A DNA stretch of 64,000 nt from Arthrobacter globiformis NBRC 12137. Lineage in GTDB: Bacteria > Actinomycetota > Actinomycetes > Actinomycetales > Micrococcaceae. Positions 43,120-50,493 of the stretch are shown here, piece after piece. The DNA lies in NCBI RefSeq assembly GCF_000238915.1, contig NZ_BAEG01000073.1, forward strand, positions 1 through 64,000, written 5' to 3'. Both the position numbers and the translations under genes were made by a program. Under the pieces are notes generated by a model that was not told the origin of the DNA, searched no databases, and worked only from the letters and a program-made list of their open reading frames with translations. The first letter of the stretch is position 1. Each line of letters starts with the position of its first letter.

Positions 43120-44325
43120 TTAACCTTCAGCGGGCGGACCTTCGGCCCTGGCAACACCCGCCCCTTGGCTCAGGCGCGGGACCCCGGCAGCCGCGACCAG
43201 GAGCGCCAGGAGCCCAAGGCCCAGCGGGAGCGAAGCGGCGGTGGCCACGGCACCCACCAGGAGCGGGCCGCCGGCGTCGCCGAGTTCGCGTCCCAGCTCG
43301 GCCGAGCCCATGGTCCGTCCCATCCTGTCCCTCGGCGTGCTGTCCGCCAGATGCGCAAAGCCCAGCGGTGTGGCCGCGCCGACGCCGGCGCCAATGACCG
43401 CCGCGGCCATAAAGATGGTGACCGGCCCCGGGGCGACGGCCACGAGGCCGACCCCGGCGGCGGTGAGCAGCAGGCCCGTGCGCATCCCGCCGGCGTCGCC
43501 GATGCGGTGCAGATCGCGCATCGCTCCGATCCGCGGCTGGACCAGCAGGGAGGCGACGGCCAGCACACTGACGGCGGCGGTGCCTGCCACCGGGTCCAGG
43601 CCGTGCTGCACCGCCAGGGCCGGAAGGAACCCGATGGCTGCTCCCATGGCCGCCATCGACGCTGCCAGCACCAGGGTGGGCACCAGGAACCGGCGTTCGG
43701 CAACCTGCCGGGCCAGGTCCAGCACGGTGTACCGCTGGCGGGGCAGCGGCGGCAGGTGCGGCACCGCCAAGAGGACCCAGACGGCGGTGGCCGCGGCAAG
43801 TACTGAAAGAGCACCGAACAGCAGCGCAAAACCACCGGCGGCGATCAGTGCGGCACCGAGCAGAGGGCCGATCACATACCCGAGGCTCTTCCAGGACCCG
43901 TACCTGCCGAAGAAGGTCCCGGCATTCTTCCCTGCCGACAGCCGGGCCACCATCGCCGACGACGCCGGGGAGAACGCCGAGGCGGCCGCTCCCTGGCCCA
44001 GCCGGGCCAGGCCAAGCAGCAGCGGATCGGCGGCCCACAGCCCGATCAGGGACAGGACGGCAAAGCCGGTGAGCCCGCCGACGATGACCGGTTTGGCGCC
44101 GATCCGGTCGCTCAATGCGCCAAAGACGGGTTTGAGGAAAACCTCGGAAATGTCGTAGACGGCTAGCAGGATGCCCAGGTTCAGCAGGGTGAGGCCGATG
44201 TTGCCGCTCTGGGCGCCCATGCCGGCGGCAATGCTGTGCGCGCCGAACGCGGTCACGAAACCGGCGGCGTAGAGGGGCGCCGCGGGTGTCCGGGCGCGCG
44301 TCGCCTGGGTCACGGGACCGTGCAT
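43120..44325 (-). CDS. MFS transporter
   Basis: Major facilitator protein of 401 residues, 12 helices. The A-motif is FGALSDRIGAKPVIVGGL, with a second A-like element at PRIGAMRDLHRIGD between the halves. The family is the drug/multifunction exporter type; substrate unknown. It lies 25 bp after trpF on the same strand, so the two may be cotranscribed, with no obvious functional link. Confidence 0.8.
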   Translation of the reverse strand: MHGPVTQATRARTPAAPLYAAGFVTAFGAHSIAAGMGAQSGNIGLTLLNLGILLAVYDISEVFLKPVFGALSDRIGAKPVIVGGLTGFAVLSLIGLWAADPLLLGLARLGQGAAASAFSPASSAMVARLSAGKNAGTFFGRYGSWKSLGYVIGPLLGAALIAAGGFALLFGALSVLAAATAVWVLLAVPHLPPLPRQRYTVLDLARQVAERRFLVPTLVLAASMAAMGAAIGFLPALAVQHGLDPVAGTAAVSVLAVASLLVQPRIGAMRDLHRIGDAGGMRTGLLLTAAGVGLVAVAPGPVTIFMAAAVIGAGVGAATPLGFAHLADSTPRDRMGRTMGSAELGRELGDAGGPLLVGAVATAASLPLGLGLLALLVAAAGVPRLSQGAGVARAEGPPAEG

Positions 44326-44350
44326 GGTGGGGTCACGGGCAGCTTGGCGG

Positions 44351-44947
44351 TCAGCCTTTGGCTGCCGCTACGAACGCCCTGATCTTGGCCAGGTCCTTCA
44401 CTCCCCTGCTTTGTTCGACGCCGGAGGAGACATCCACGCCCCACGCCCCCGCGTCGCGCGCGGCCTGGGACACGTTGGCGGGATCAAGGCCGCCGGCCAG
44501 GAGCCAGTGCCGTCCCTCCAGCCCTTTGGCGCGCACGGAACCGTAGTCCCAGGCCTCGCCGGAACCGGGCACGGCGGCGTCGATGAGCAGCAGTTCCTCG
44601 CCCCAGTCGGCAAACGCGTCCGACGCGGCGCCCATGGTGACGGCGCGGATGACTTTCATGCCGGCGTCGTGCGCTGTTTTTACGTCATCCGGGGTGCGCT
44701 CACCGTGGAGCTGGATCCAGCTCAGCCCGGCGGCGCGGGCGATGGCCACGGCGTCCACGGCTGGTTCGGTGCGGAAAACACCGACGGCGGTCACACCGTC
44801 GGGCACGGCCTTCACGAGCTGCGTGACCTGCGCGGGTGACACCACCCGGGGGCTGGCTGTCAGGACAAAGCCGACCGCGTCCGCTCCGGCCTCCACGGCT
44901 TCCCGGACTGATTCAGGCGTGCTCAGGCCGCAGACTTTGACGAACAT
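44351..44947 (-). CDS. trpF: Phosphoribosylanthranilate isomerase
   Basis: TIM-barrel enzyme of 198 residues in tryptophan synthesis: N-(5-phosphoribosyl)anthranilate to CdRP. Motifs: catalytic Cys in FVKVCGLSTP, GFVLTASPRVVSP, WIQLHGE, phosphate-binding LLAGGLDPANV and GVDVSSGVEQSRGVKD. All catalytic positions are present. Many actinobacteria lack trpF and use bifunctional PriA, so a dedicated TrpF is notable. ATG at 44947 follows GGAGCCGGTA. Other trp genes are not nearby. Confidence 0.92.
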   Translation of the reverse strand: MFVKVCGLSTPESVREAVEAGADAVGFVLTASPRVVSPAQVTQLVKAVPDGVTAVGVFRTEPAVDAVAIARAAGLSWIQLHGERTPDDVKTAHDAGMKVIRAVTMGAASDAFADWGEELLLIDAAVPGSGEAWDYGSVRAKGLEGRHWLLAGGLDPANVSQAARDAGAWGVDVSSGVEQSRGVKDLAKIRAFVAAAKG

Positions 44948-45041
44948 TTACCGGCTCCTTGTAGTTGTACGCGTCGCCCACGACCCGCAGCGATCCGTCG
45001 CCGACTTTACGCGGGGAGGGAGGGCGCGGGCAACGCCCGGA

Positions 45042-45047
45042 TAGGCT
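45042..45047 (+). promoter_or_regulatory. -10 box of probable leaderless gene
   Basis: TAGGCT ends 6 nt before the ATG at 45054, with no ribosome site between. Confidence 0.55.
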
Positions 45048-45053
45048 GGGCTG

Positions 45054-45683
45054 ATGCAGATCATCCGCTTCGCAGACCTGAAACCCCAGCCCTGGCGCAA
45101 CGGCGGCGGGGTCACCCGCGAACTGGCCAGCCATCGCGGGCCGGCGTCATCTGCAGACGGGGCGTGGGACTGGCGGGTCAGCATCGCCGACGTCACCAGC
45201 GCCGGGGAGTACTCCGCTTTTCCGGGGATGGAACGGGTGCTGACGGTCGTCGAGGGCGAACTGCTGCTGCTGGCCGTGGACGGGGCCGAGCACCCGCTTG
45301 AAAAGTACCGCCCCTTCCGTTTCCCTGGCGGCGCGGTATCCTCCTCCGCCCTGCCCACCGGGGACGTCCGCAACCTCAACGTCATCACCCGCGACGGGGC
45401 CTTCAAGGCGTACACCTCGATCGTTGAGCTGTCCAAGAAGCGCGCCCATCCGGTGTTTGAGGGCCAGCTGGGCATCCTGCTGCAGGGACAGGCCGCGGTC
45501 AGCCCGGGGAGCGCAGGCAGCCCCGGGAGCGCCGGCGCGGACGCTGAGTCCGGCAGCGGCGGCCAAGATGCACCCGTTTCACTCGGCCGCTACGACGCCG
45601 TGGTTGGTTCGGACAGCCAAACGCCGGAAATCCTGGGCCGCGGGTTCCTCGCCGTGGTGTCCATTGATGCGGTGGCCGGCTAA
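45054..45683 (+). CDS. HutD/Ves-family cupin protein
   Basis: Protein of 209 residues with the family opening FADLKPQPWRNGGGVTREL, then WRVSIADVTSAGEYSAFPG and RVLTVVEGELLLL. This is the HutD/Ves beta-barrel family; HutD is found in histidine-utilisation operons and may limit urocanate, while Ves is cold-linked in E. coli. A Gly/Ser/Ala-rich insertion (SPGSAGSPGSAGADAE) near 150 is unusual. No hut genes are present. Probably leaderless from TAGGCT. Confidence 0.78.
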   Translation: MQIIRFADLKPQPWRNGGGVTRELASHRGPASSADGAWDWRVSIADVTSAGEYSAFPGMERVLTVVEGELLLLAVDGAEHPLEKYRPFRFPGGAVSSSALPTGDVRNLNVITRDGAFKAYTSIVELSKKRAHPVFEGQLGILLQGQAAVSPGSAGSPGSAGADAESGSGGQDAPVSLGRYDAVVGSDSQTPEILGRGFLAVVSIDAVAG

Positions 45684-45713
45684 GAAGCTCTGGTCGCAGC
45701 GAGTGCCGGAACC

Positions 45714-45719
45714 TAGACT
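45714..45719 (+). promoter_or_regulatory. -10 box of probable leaderless gene
   Basis: TAGACT ends 7 nt before the ferritin ATG at 45727, with no ribosome site between. Confidence 0.55.
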
Positions 45720-45726
45720 CGGTGCC

Positions 45727-46257
45727 ATGACCAAATCAAAATTCAGTGATCTCCTGCTGCTCCAGATCGGCAACGAATTCGCGGCCTCGCAGCAGTACAT
45801 TGCCGTGGCGGTCTGGTTCGCCAACCAGGACCTGCCACAGTTGGCCAAGTACTTCTACCGGCAGTCGGTGGAGGAACGCAACCACGCCATGATGATGGTC
45901 CAGTACATGGTGGACCGCGGTGTTTCGGTTCCCATCCCAGGCGTTCCCGCCGTCCGGAACGACTTCACCGCCGTCACGGACCCGCTGGCACTCGCGCTCA
46001 AGCAGGAGAAGGAAGTCACCCGCAGCATCGAAAGCCTGTTCCGCGCGGCCAGGGCCGAGGACGACGCGCTCGGCGAGCAGTTCATGCTCTGGTTCCTCAA
46101 GGAGCAGGTGGAGGAGGTCGCCTCGATGACCACCCTCCTGAACATCGCCGAGCGGGCGGAGAACAGCTTCGACATCGAGAACTTCGTTGCCCGGGAAACC
46201 ATCGGCAACGGCGGCCGCGATGCCGGCGCACCGGAAGCGGCCGGCGGCTCCCTCTGA
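45727..46257 (+). CDS. Ferritin, iron storage
   Basis: Non-heme ferritin of 176 residues. Ferroxidase-centre ligands appear in IGNEFAASQQYIAVA (Glu), SVEERNHAMMMVQYM (E-x-x-H), and FLKEQVEEVASM (Glu/Gln). Four-helix bundle plus short helix, then a Gly/Ala tail. It resembles mycobacterial BfrB. It stores iron as a mineral core inside a 24-mer. TAGACT 7 nt upstream of the ATG suggests a leaderless transcript. Confidence 0.92.
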   Translation: MTKSKFSDLLLLQIGNEFAASQQYIAVAVWFANQDLPQLAKYFYRQSVEERNHAMMMVQYMVDRGVSVPIPGVPAVRNDFTAVTDPLALALKQEKEVTRSIESLFRAARAEDDALGEQFMLWFLKEQVEEVASMTTLLNIAERAENSFDIENFVARETIGNGGRDAGAPEAAGGSL

Positions 46258-46391
46258 CCTGGCTGCCCTGTATCAGCACCGGCCTTCGGGCAGCAGCGGA
46301 CGCCGTCATCCAGCGGTGAGATTTGCCACCAACGGTGGCCGCCGCCGTCGGGCGTTGCTATGGTAATTTCCAAGGTCCCTTTCCCGGACCT

Positions 46392-46432
46392 CCGGACGAC
46401 GGTTCAGTACCCGGTGCGCGACAAGACTGGCC
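46392..46432 (+). promoter_or_regulatory. Guanidine-III (ykkC-III) riboswitch
   Basis: CCGGACGA (46392-46399), GTACCCGGT and GACAAGAC lie in the order and spacing of the ykkC-III consensus. CAGT/ACTG can close the helix that forms the pseudoknot, and the CCGG elements form the other. The ribosome site AAAGGA at 46433-46438 follows directly, before the ATG at 46445. The class binds guanidinium and commonly precedes emrE/sugE-type genes in actinobacteria, as here. Confidence 0.85.
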
Positions 46433-46444
46433 AAAGGATCTGTC

Positions 46445-46768
46445 ATGTCGTGGTTTATCCTCATTCTTTCTGGCGCCCTCGAGGCGGTGTGGGCGGCAGC
46501 GCTGCACCGGGTGTCCCAGTCTTCCGGCCGGCGGCGGGTCGCCGCAGGGGCCCTCTTCCTCGTCGCGGTGCTGGCCAGCACCGCAGGCCTCGGCATCGCG
46601 ATGCAGTCCATTCCCACCGGCACCGCCTACGCGGTGTGGGTCGGCGTGGGTGTGGTGCTGACCTCCGCCTACGCGATCGTGGCCAAAGTTGAACGGCCGA
46701 CGGCGGCACGGCTGCTGCTGCTCGCCGGTATCGCCGCATGCGTGGTTGGCCTCAAGGCGGTGGCGTAA
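46445..46768 (+). CDS. SMR-family guanidinium exporter subunit, Gdx-like
   Basis: Small multidrug-resistance protein of 107 residues and four helices. SWFILILSGALEAVWAAAL contains the central membrane Glu; GTAYAVWVGVGVVLT is the Gdx/SugE subtype signature rather than the Qac type. It sits directly behind a guanidine-III riboswitch and overlaps the next SMR gene by one base (TAATG). Paired SMR genes usually form heteromeric exporters, as with YkkCD. Role: proton-coupled export of guanidinium. Confidence 0.87.
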   Translation: MSWFILILSGALEAVWAAALHRVSQSSGRRRVAAGALFLVAVLASTAGLGIAMQSIPTGTAYAVWVGVGVVLTSAYAIVAKVERPTAARLLLLAGIAACVVGLKAVA

Positions 46769-47139
46769 TGCTCGCGAAGCCTGCCACCGCCTGGATCATC
46801 CTGCTCTCCTCCGCCGTCCTGGAAGCCGTCTGGGCCACTGCCCTGGGCCTGTCCGACGGCCTGACCCGGCCACTTCCTACCGTTGTTTTCGTGGTGACTG
46901 CCGCGCTCAGCATGCAGGGCCTGGGCATGGCGGTGAAGCACATCCCGCTCGGCACCGCCTACGCCGTCTGGGTGGGGATTGGCGCGGCACTGACGGTCGG
47001 CTGGGCCATGGCCACCGGCGTCGAGCCCTTCAGCCTCCTCAAGGTGCTGTTCATTGCGGGGATCGTCGGATGCGCGGCGGGGCTGAAGATGCTGCCTGCG
47101 GCCCCCGCCCGTCGGCGCGGGGCTGATCCGGCTCCCTAG
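46768..47139 (+). CDS. SMR-family guanidinium exporter subunit, Gdx-like
   Basis: Second SMR protein, 123 residues. AWIILLSSAVLEAVWATAL carries the transport Glu, and GTAYAVWVGIGAALTVGWAM is the Gdx signature. It differs from its partner by a short cationic C-terminal tail (APARRRGADPAP), which may set its orientation in the membrane. ATG at 46768 overlaps the upstream stop. With its partner it probably forms an oriented heterodimer. Confidence 0.87.
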   Translation: MLAKPATAWIILLSSAVLEAVWATALGLSDGLTRPLPTVVFVVTAALSMQGLGMAVKHIPLGTAYAVWVGIGAALTVGWAMATGVEPFSLLKVLFIAGIVGCAAGLKMLPAAPARRRGADPAP

Positions 47140-47142
47140 ACT
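47137..47142 (+). promoter_or_regulatory. -10 box of probable leaderless gene
   Basis: TAGACT overlaps the end of the second SMR gene (TAG stop) and ends 6 nt before the ATG at 47149. Confidence 0.5.
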
Positions 47143-47148
47143 GGGCTC

Positions 47149-47799
47149 ATGGACACGCTCATTCACTCACTTCGCGACATCACCATCCGCCGGATCTCGG
47201 TCAGCGAGATGGACAACAACGTGTATCTGCTGACGGCCAGAGAATCCGGTGCGCAGCTGCTGATTGACGCCGCGGACGACCTCCCGGCAATCCAGGGCCT
47301 GCTGGCTGACGCCACGGCGGACACGTCCGGCGAGCCGAAGCTGGCACTCATCGCCACCACGCACCAGCACTGGGACCATGTGCGCGCGTTGCCGGGCCTC
47401 GTCGAAGCCACGGGAGCCAAGACCGCTGCCGGCACCGACGACGCCCCGGAGCTGCCCGTGACGGTGGACGTGCTGCTGGACCACGGCGACGTGGGGACCT
47501 TCGACGGTTTCGACGTCACGGCCGTCCACCTGCGCGGCCACACCCCCGGTTCAGTGGCGCTGGTCTACCGGGACCCGGAGGGACCTGCCCACATCTTCTC
47601 CGGTGACTCGCTGTTCCCCGGCGGCGTGGGCAACACCCAGAAGGACCCTGAGCGGTTCAACCAGCTGTTGAAGGACGTCACCGAGCGGATCTTCGACGTC
47701 TATCCGGACGACACCGTGGTGCATCCGGGCCACGGCAAGCCCACCACACTCGGCGCGGAGCGCCCGCACCTTGAGGAGTGGCGCGCCCGCGGCTGGTAG
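47149..47799 (+). CDS. Metallo-beta-lactamase-fold hydrolase
   Basis: MBL-fold protein of 216 residues with the metal motif TTHQHWDHVRALPG (HxHxDH), a later His in RGHTPGSVAL, the bridging Asp in FSGDSLFPGGVG, and the final His in HPGHGKPTT. This is the glyoxalase II-like subgroup, whose members hydrolyse thioesters or lactones; the substrate is unknown. An in-frame TAGACT box 6 nt upstream suggests its own leaderless promoter despite being 9 bp behind the SMR pair. Confidence 0.82.
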   Translation: MDTLIHSLRDITIRRISVSEMDNNVYLLTARESGAQLLIDAADDLPAIQGLLADATADTSGEPKLALIATTHQHWDHVRALPGLVEATGAKTAAGTDDAPELPVTVDVLLDHGDVGTFDGFDVTAVHLRGHTPGSVALVYRDPEGPAHIFSGDSLFPGGVGNTQKDPERFNQLLKDVTERIFDVYPDDTVVHPGHGKPTTLGAERPHLEEWRARGW

Positions 47800-47813
47800 C
47801 CGGGTACTAAAAA

Positions 47814-47865
47814 GCCGGTGGTGGAGCTTGTCGAAACCCAGGTTTCGACAAGCTCAGCCACCGGC
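47814..47865 (-). terminator. REP-like hairpin, terminator of the helicase gene
   Basis: A 25-bp stem with two mismatches and a 2-nt loop; the core is GAGCTTGTCGAAACC / GGTTTCGACAAGCTC, a dyad type I recognise as recurring between actinobacterial genes. On the minus strand it is followed by TTTTTAGT, so it should terminate helicase transcription. Confidence 0.75.
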
Positions 47866-47932
47866 CAGGTCTTAGCGGCCGCGGTGCGTGGGCCTAAGCT
47901 CCACCACCGGCTAGGCGTTAGCGGCCGCGGCG
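47850..47932. repeat. Imperfect direct repeat copying the helicase 3' end
   Basis: Segments 47850-47886 and 47896-47932 are alike at 31 of 37 positions, 46 bp apart. Each contains TTAGCGGCCGCGG, which in the second copy is the stop codon and last codons of the helicase gene. The first copy lies beyond the stop and overlaps the right arm of the hairpin. Confidence 0.7.
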
Positions 47933-49786
47933 CTCGTTCGACGCCGGGGCCGACGCGCGGCGCGGGGCCTTCCGGGCGGGACGGCCGTCACCGGAGCGGC
48001 CGCTGCCGCCCGCGGAGGAACCGCCTGCGTAGGAGCCGCCGGACGTGCCGCCGGTGGTGGAGGACCAGACCGCTGCGTTGCCGCCGCCGGTCTTGCCGGC
48101 TGCTGCCCGCTGGCCCGTGGCCGGACGCCCGCTCCGCTGACCACCGGTGCTCGGGCGGCCGGTGCCGCCACGGGGAGCTTCGCTGCGGGTGAAGCGGGAA
48201 TCGCCCCGACCCTCCGCTGCACGCCCGTCCGAACCGCGGCCAGCGGCCGCGCGGCCACCGGCTGCTGGGACGTCGTTGCGGTGCGTGCTGGCCGCAGTGC
48301 CGCGGCCACGGGCATTGCGGCGAGCTGCCGCTGCCGCAGTGGCGCGGTCCTCGTTCTGCTCAGCGACGCGCTCTACAGCATCCCGGGCAGCTGCGCGGCC
48401 ACCGTAGGCCGCAGCACGGCGTTCAGCGCGGGGCAGATCCGTGCGGGGAGCCTCGGCGGCAACCCGCCCGCGGCCCCCGCGCCCGCCCCGGCCGCCGGCG
48501 GTGGGTGACGCCTGGCGGCGTGCACGCTTGCGCTCGGCGTTGGCGCCGGTAGAGGTGCCGCCGCCCTGGTTGGCCTTGGCGGCGAGCAGCGCGGCGCGGG
48601 TCCGGGGGTCCACCTTGTCGGCGATCTCGCCCACCAGATCGGCAACGATCGGCGAGCTGGCGGTGACTCGCTCGAAGCTGACGTCGACGCCCGCAGCCTT
48701 CATGAGCTTCCTGACGTCCGTCTGCTGCTCGGGCAGGGTCAGCGTGACCACGGTGCCGTCGGAGCCGGCACGGGCGGTGCGGCCGGAGCGGTGCAGGTAC
48801 GCCTTGTGCTCGGTGGGCGGGTCGACGTGGATGACCAGTTCGACGTCGTCAACATGCACACCGCGGGCGGCGACGTCGGTAGCCACCAGGACGCGGACCT
48901 CACCGGAGGAGAACTCGGCGAGGTTGCGGTCGCGGGCGTTCTGCGACAGGTTGCCGTGCAGGTCGACGGCGGGAATCCCGGCGTCGGTCAGGGTCTTGGC
49001 CAGCTTGCGGGCGTGGTGCTTGGTCCGCATGAACAGCACGCGGCGGCCGGCGCCGGAGGCCAGTTCAACGATCAGCTGCTTCTTGACGGTCTGGTCGTTG
49101 ACTACCAGCACGTGGTGCTCCATGGTGGTCACCGCGGCCTGCGGATCGTCCACGGAGTGGGTCAGCGGGTTGGACAGGTAGCGCTGGACGATCTTGTCCA
49201 CGCCGTTGTCCAGGGTGGCGGAGAACAGGAGACGCTGGCCCTGGCTGGGGGTCATGTCCATGAGCTTCTTGACCACGGGCAGGAAGCCGAGGTCGGCCAT
49301 GTGGTCGGCCTCGTCCAGCACCGTCACCTCGACGGCCTCGAGGGTCAGGATGCGCTGGCGGATCAGGTCCTCCAGCCGGCCCGGGCAGGCGATGACGATG
49401 TCGACGCCGGCGCGCAGCGCCTTCTCCTGGCGCGCCTGGGAGATGCCACCGTAGATCACGGTGGTGTTCAGCCCCATGGCCTTGGCCAGCGGCTCGATCG
49501 TGGCGTTGATCTGGGTGGCCAGTTCACGGGTGGGCGCAAGGACCAAGCCCATGGGGCGGCCGGGCTTGCGGAAGTAGGCGGCTTCGCGCTCGGCGAGGCG
49601 GGCTACAAGGGGGATGGCGAAGGCAATGGTTTTACCGGAGCCGGTGCGGCCGCGGCCCAGGACGTCGCGGCCGGCCAGGGTGTCCGGCAGGGTCTTGACC
49701 TGGATGGGGAACGGGGATTCGATGCCCTGGGCGGCCAGGGTTTCGGAGAGTGCCTTGGGCGTGCCGAGGGCAGCAAAAGTAGTCAT
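47918..49786 (-). CDS. DEAD-box RNA helicase with Arg/Gly/Ala-rich tail
   Basis: RNA helicase of 622 residues. Q motif (PFPIQVKTLP), motif I GRGRTGSGKT (about 44-53), PTREL, DEAD at 158-161 (VLDEADHM), SAT at 189-191, then VATDVAARGVHVDD and HRSGRTARAGSDG of the second RecA domain. From about 400 a 220-residue low-complexity tail rich in Arg, Gly and Ala follows, typical of RNA-binding extensions in actinobacterial RhlE/DeaD proteins. Family roles are ribosome assembly, mRNA decay and cold adaptation. The 5' leader contains a probable attenuator. Confidence 0.93.
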   Translation of the reverse strand: MTTFAALGTPKALSETLAAQGIESPFPIQVKTLPDTLAGRDVLGRGRTGSGKTIAFAIPLVARLAEREAAYFRKPGRPMGLVLAPTRELATQINATIEPLAKAMGLNTTVIYGGISQARQEKALRAGVDIVIACPGRLEDLIRQRILTLEAVEVTVLDEADHMADLGFLPVVKKLMDMTPSQGQRLLFSATLDNGVDKIVQRYLSNPLTHSVDDPQAAVTTMEHHVLVVNDQTVKKQLIVELASGAGRRVLFMRTKHHARKLAKTLTDAGIPAVDLHGNLSQNARDRNLAEFSSGEVRVLVATDVAARGVHVDDVELVIHVDPPTEHKAYLHRSGRTARAGSDGTVVTLTLPEQQTDVRKLMKAAGVDVSFERVTASSPIVADLVGEIADKVDPRTRAALLAAKANQGGGTSTGANAERKRARRQASPTAGGRGGRGGRGRVAAEAPRTDLPRAERRAAAYGGRAAARDAVERVAEQNEDRATAAAAARRNARGRGTAASTHRNDVPAAGGRAAAGRGSDGRAAEGRGDSRFTRSEAPRGGTGRPSTGGQRSGRPATGQRAAAGKTGGGNAAVWSSTTGGTSGGSYAGGSSAGGSGRSGDGRPARKAPRRASAPASNERRGR

Positions 49787-49952
49787 ATGCGTTTATCAGG
49801 GTCTTTCAGGCGGTATCCAGCGGATATCGGCCCCCGACGCCGGTTGGCTCAGGGGGTCGCCGAAGAAATGTCAGGTGGTCAACCGGGCTGCTGCCAGTGT
49901 TCAAACAGCGGCCGCCGGGACCAATAGCGTTCATCGACGCAGGATGTGCCTC

Positions 49953-49994
49953 TCACATGAAAAAAGCCCACCAGAGGCGGGCATCACTGCACAT
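49953..49994 (-). CDS. 13-residue leader peptide with tandem Trp codons
   Basis: ATG to TGA reading MCSDARLWWAFFM. The two TGG codons (49968-49973) fall in the right arm of an intrinsic terminator and the Phe codons are its T-tract. A TAGACT -10 box lies at 50006-50011, so the transcript would begin a few bases before the ATG. The downstream gene is the DEAD-box helicase, 166 bp away. Stalling at Trp codons, or any ribosome occupying them, would block the terminator hairpin. Not recognised from memory as a named leader. Confidence 0.6.
   Translation of the reverse strand: MCSDARLWWAFFM
49960..49982 (-). terminator. Attenuator terminator in the helicase leader
   Basis: GCCCGCC-TCT-GGTGGGC (one G-U pair) followed by six T on the minus strand. 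It lies upstream of the helicase start and downstream of a TAGACT box, with no other gene it could terminate, which is the layout of a transcription attenuator. Confidence 0.75.
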
Positions 49995-50493
49995 CAAGTC
50001 CCACCAGTCTACCATCAGCGCCCGTCAGGCCCGTTCCGGCCCCCTTTCCGGCCCGCTTCGGGGACAATTTCGAGCCGCTTGTGGCTTCGGTCGAGTCGGC
50101 AGGCCGGAGCTGTTCACCCCTTCGCAGTACCGCCCCAAGATGCGTGATGCAGCTCACGGACAACAATGGACGACATTTGGGACTGGCATGCTGGACATAT
50201 GTCGAAGACTATTGCGGCGTTTCGCACCAACCGCGAATTTCCCGCCGGCGGGCACTATTCCCGGCTGGACTGCGGGAATGCGCTTTTCCGGCCGGGGCGC
50301 TCCGCCCGATGCGCGGGCACCCGGCCTTCCCGCCACCAGGCGGAGTGGCCGGCAGGCACGCACTTGGCGCATTCTGCCGCTCATAGTCTTAACACCATCC
50401 AAATTGTTAGTTCCGTCACATCTGGGCGGACCAACGCGGCCGGCACGGCAACCTCCCGCACGTGCCGGCACCTGTGACAAGGAAGAAGACTTG
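49995..50493. other. Divergent region before cycA, no gene
   Basis: Gene-free 499 bp. The minus-strand TAGACT box at 50006-50011 serves the helicase leader. GTGATGCAGCTCAC at 50144-50157 is a perfect CRP/GlxR-type dyad (GTGA-N6-TCAC) that may control the permease. The remainder has no coding potential I trust. Confidence 0.5.
50144..50157. promoter_or_regulatory. CRP/GlxR-like site
   Basis: GTGA-TGCAGC-TCAC, matching the core of TGTGA-N6-TCACA sites of the CRP family, 337 bp upstream of the cycA-type gene. Distance is long, so the assignment is tentative. Confidence 0.35.

Noticed and set aside
49953-49994. Idea that the WW leader belongs to a tryptophan biosynthesis gene
   Set aside because: No trp gene follows on that strand; trpF lies 5 kb away beyond other transcription units. 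The only downstream gene is the helicase.
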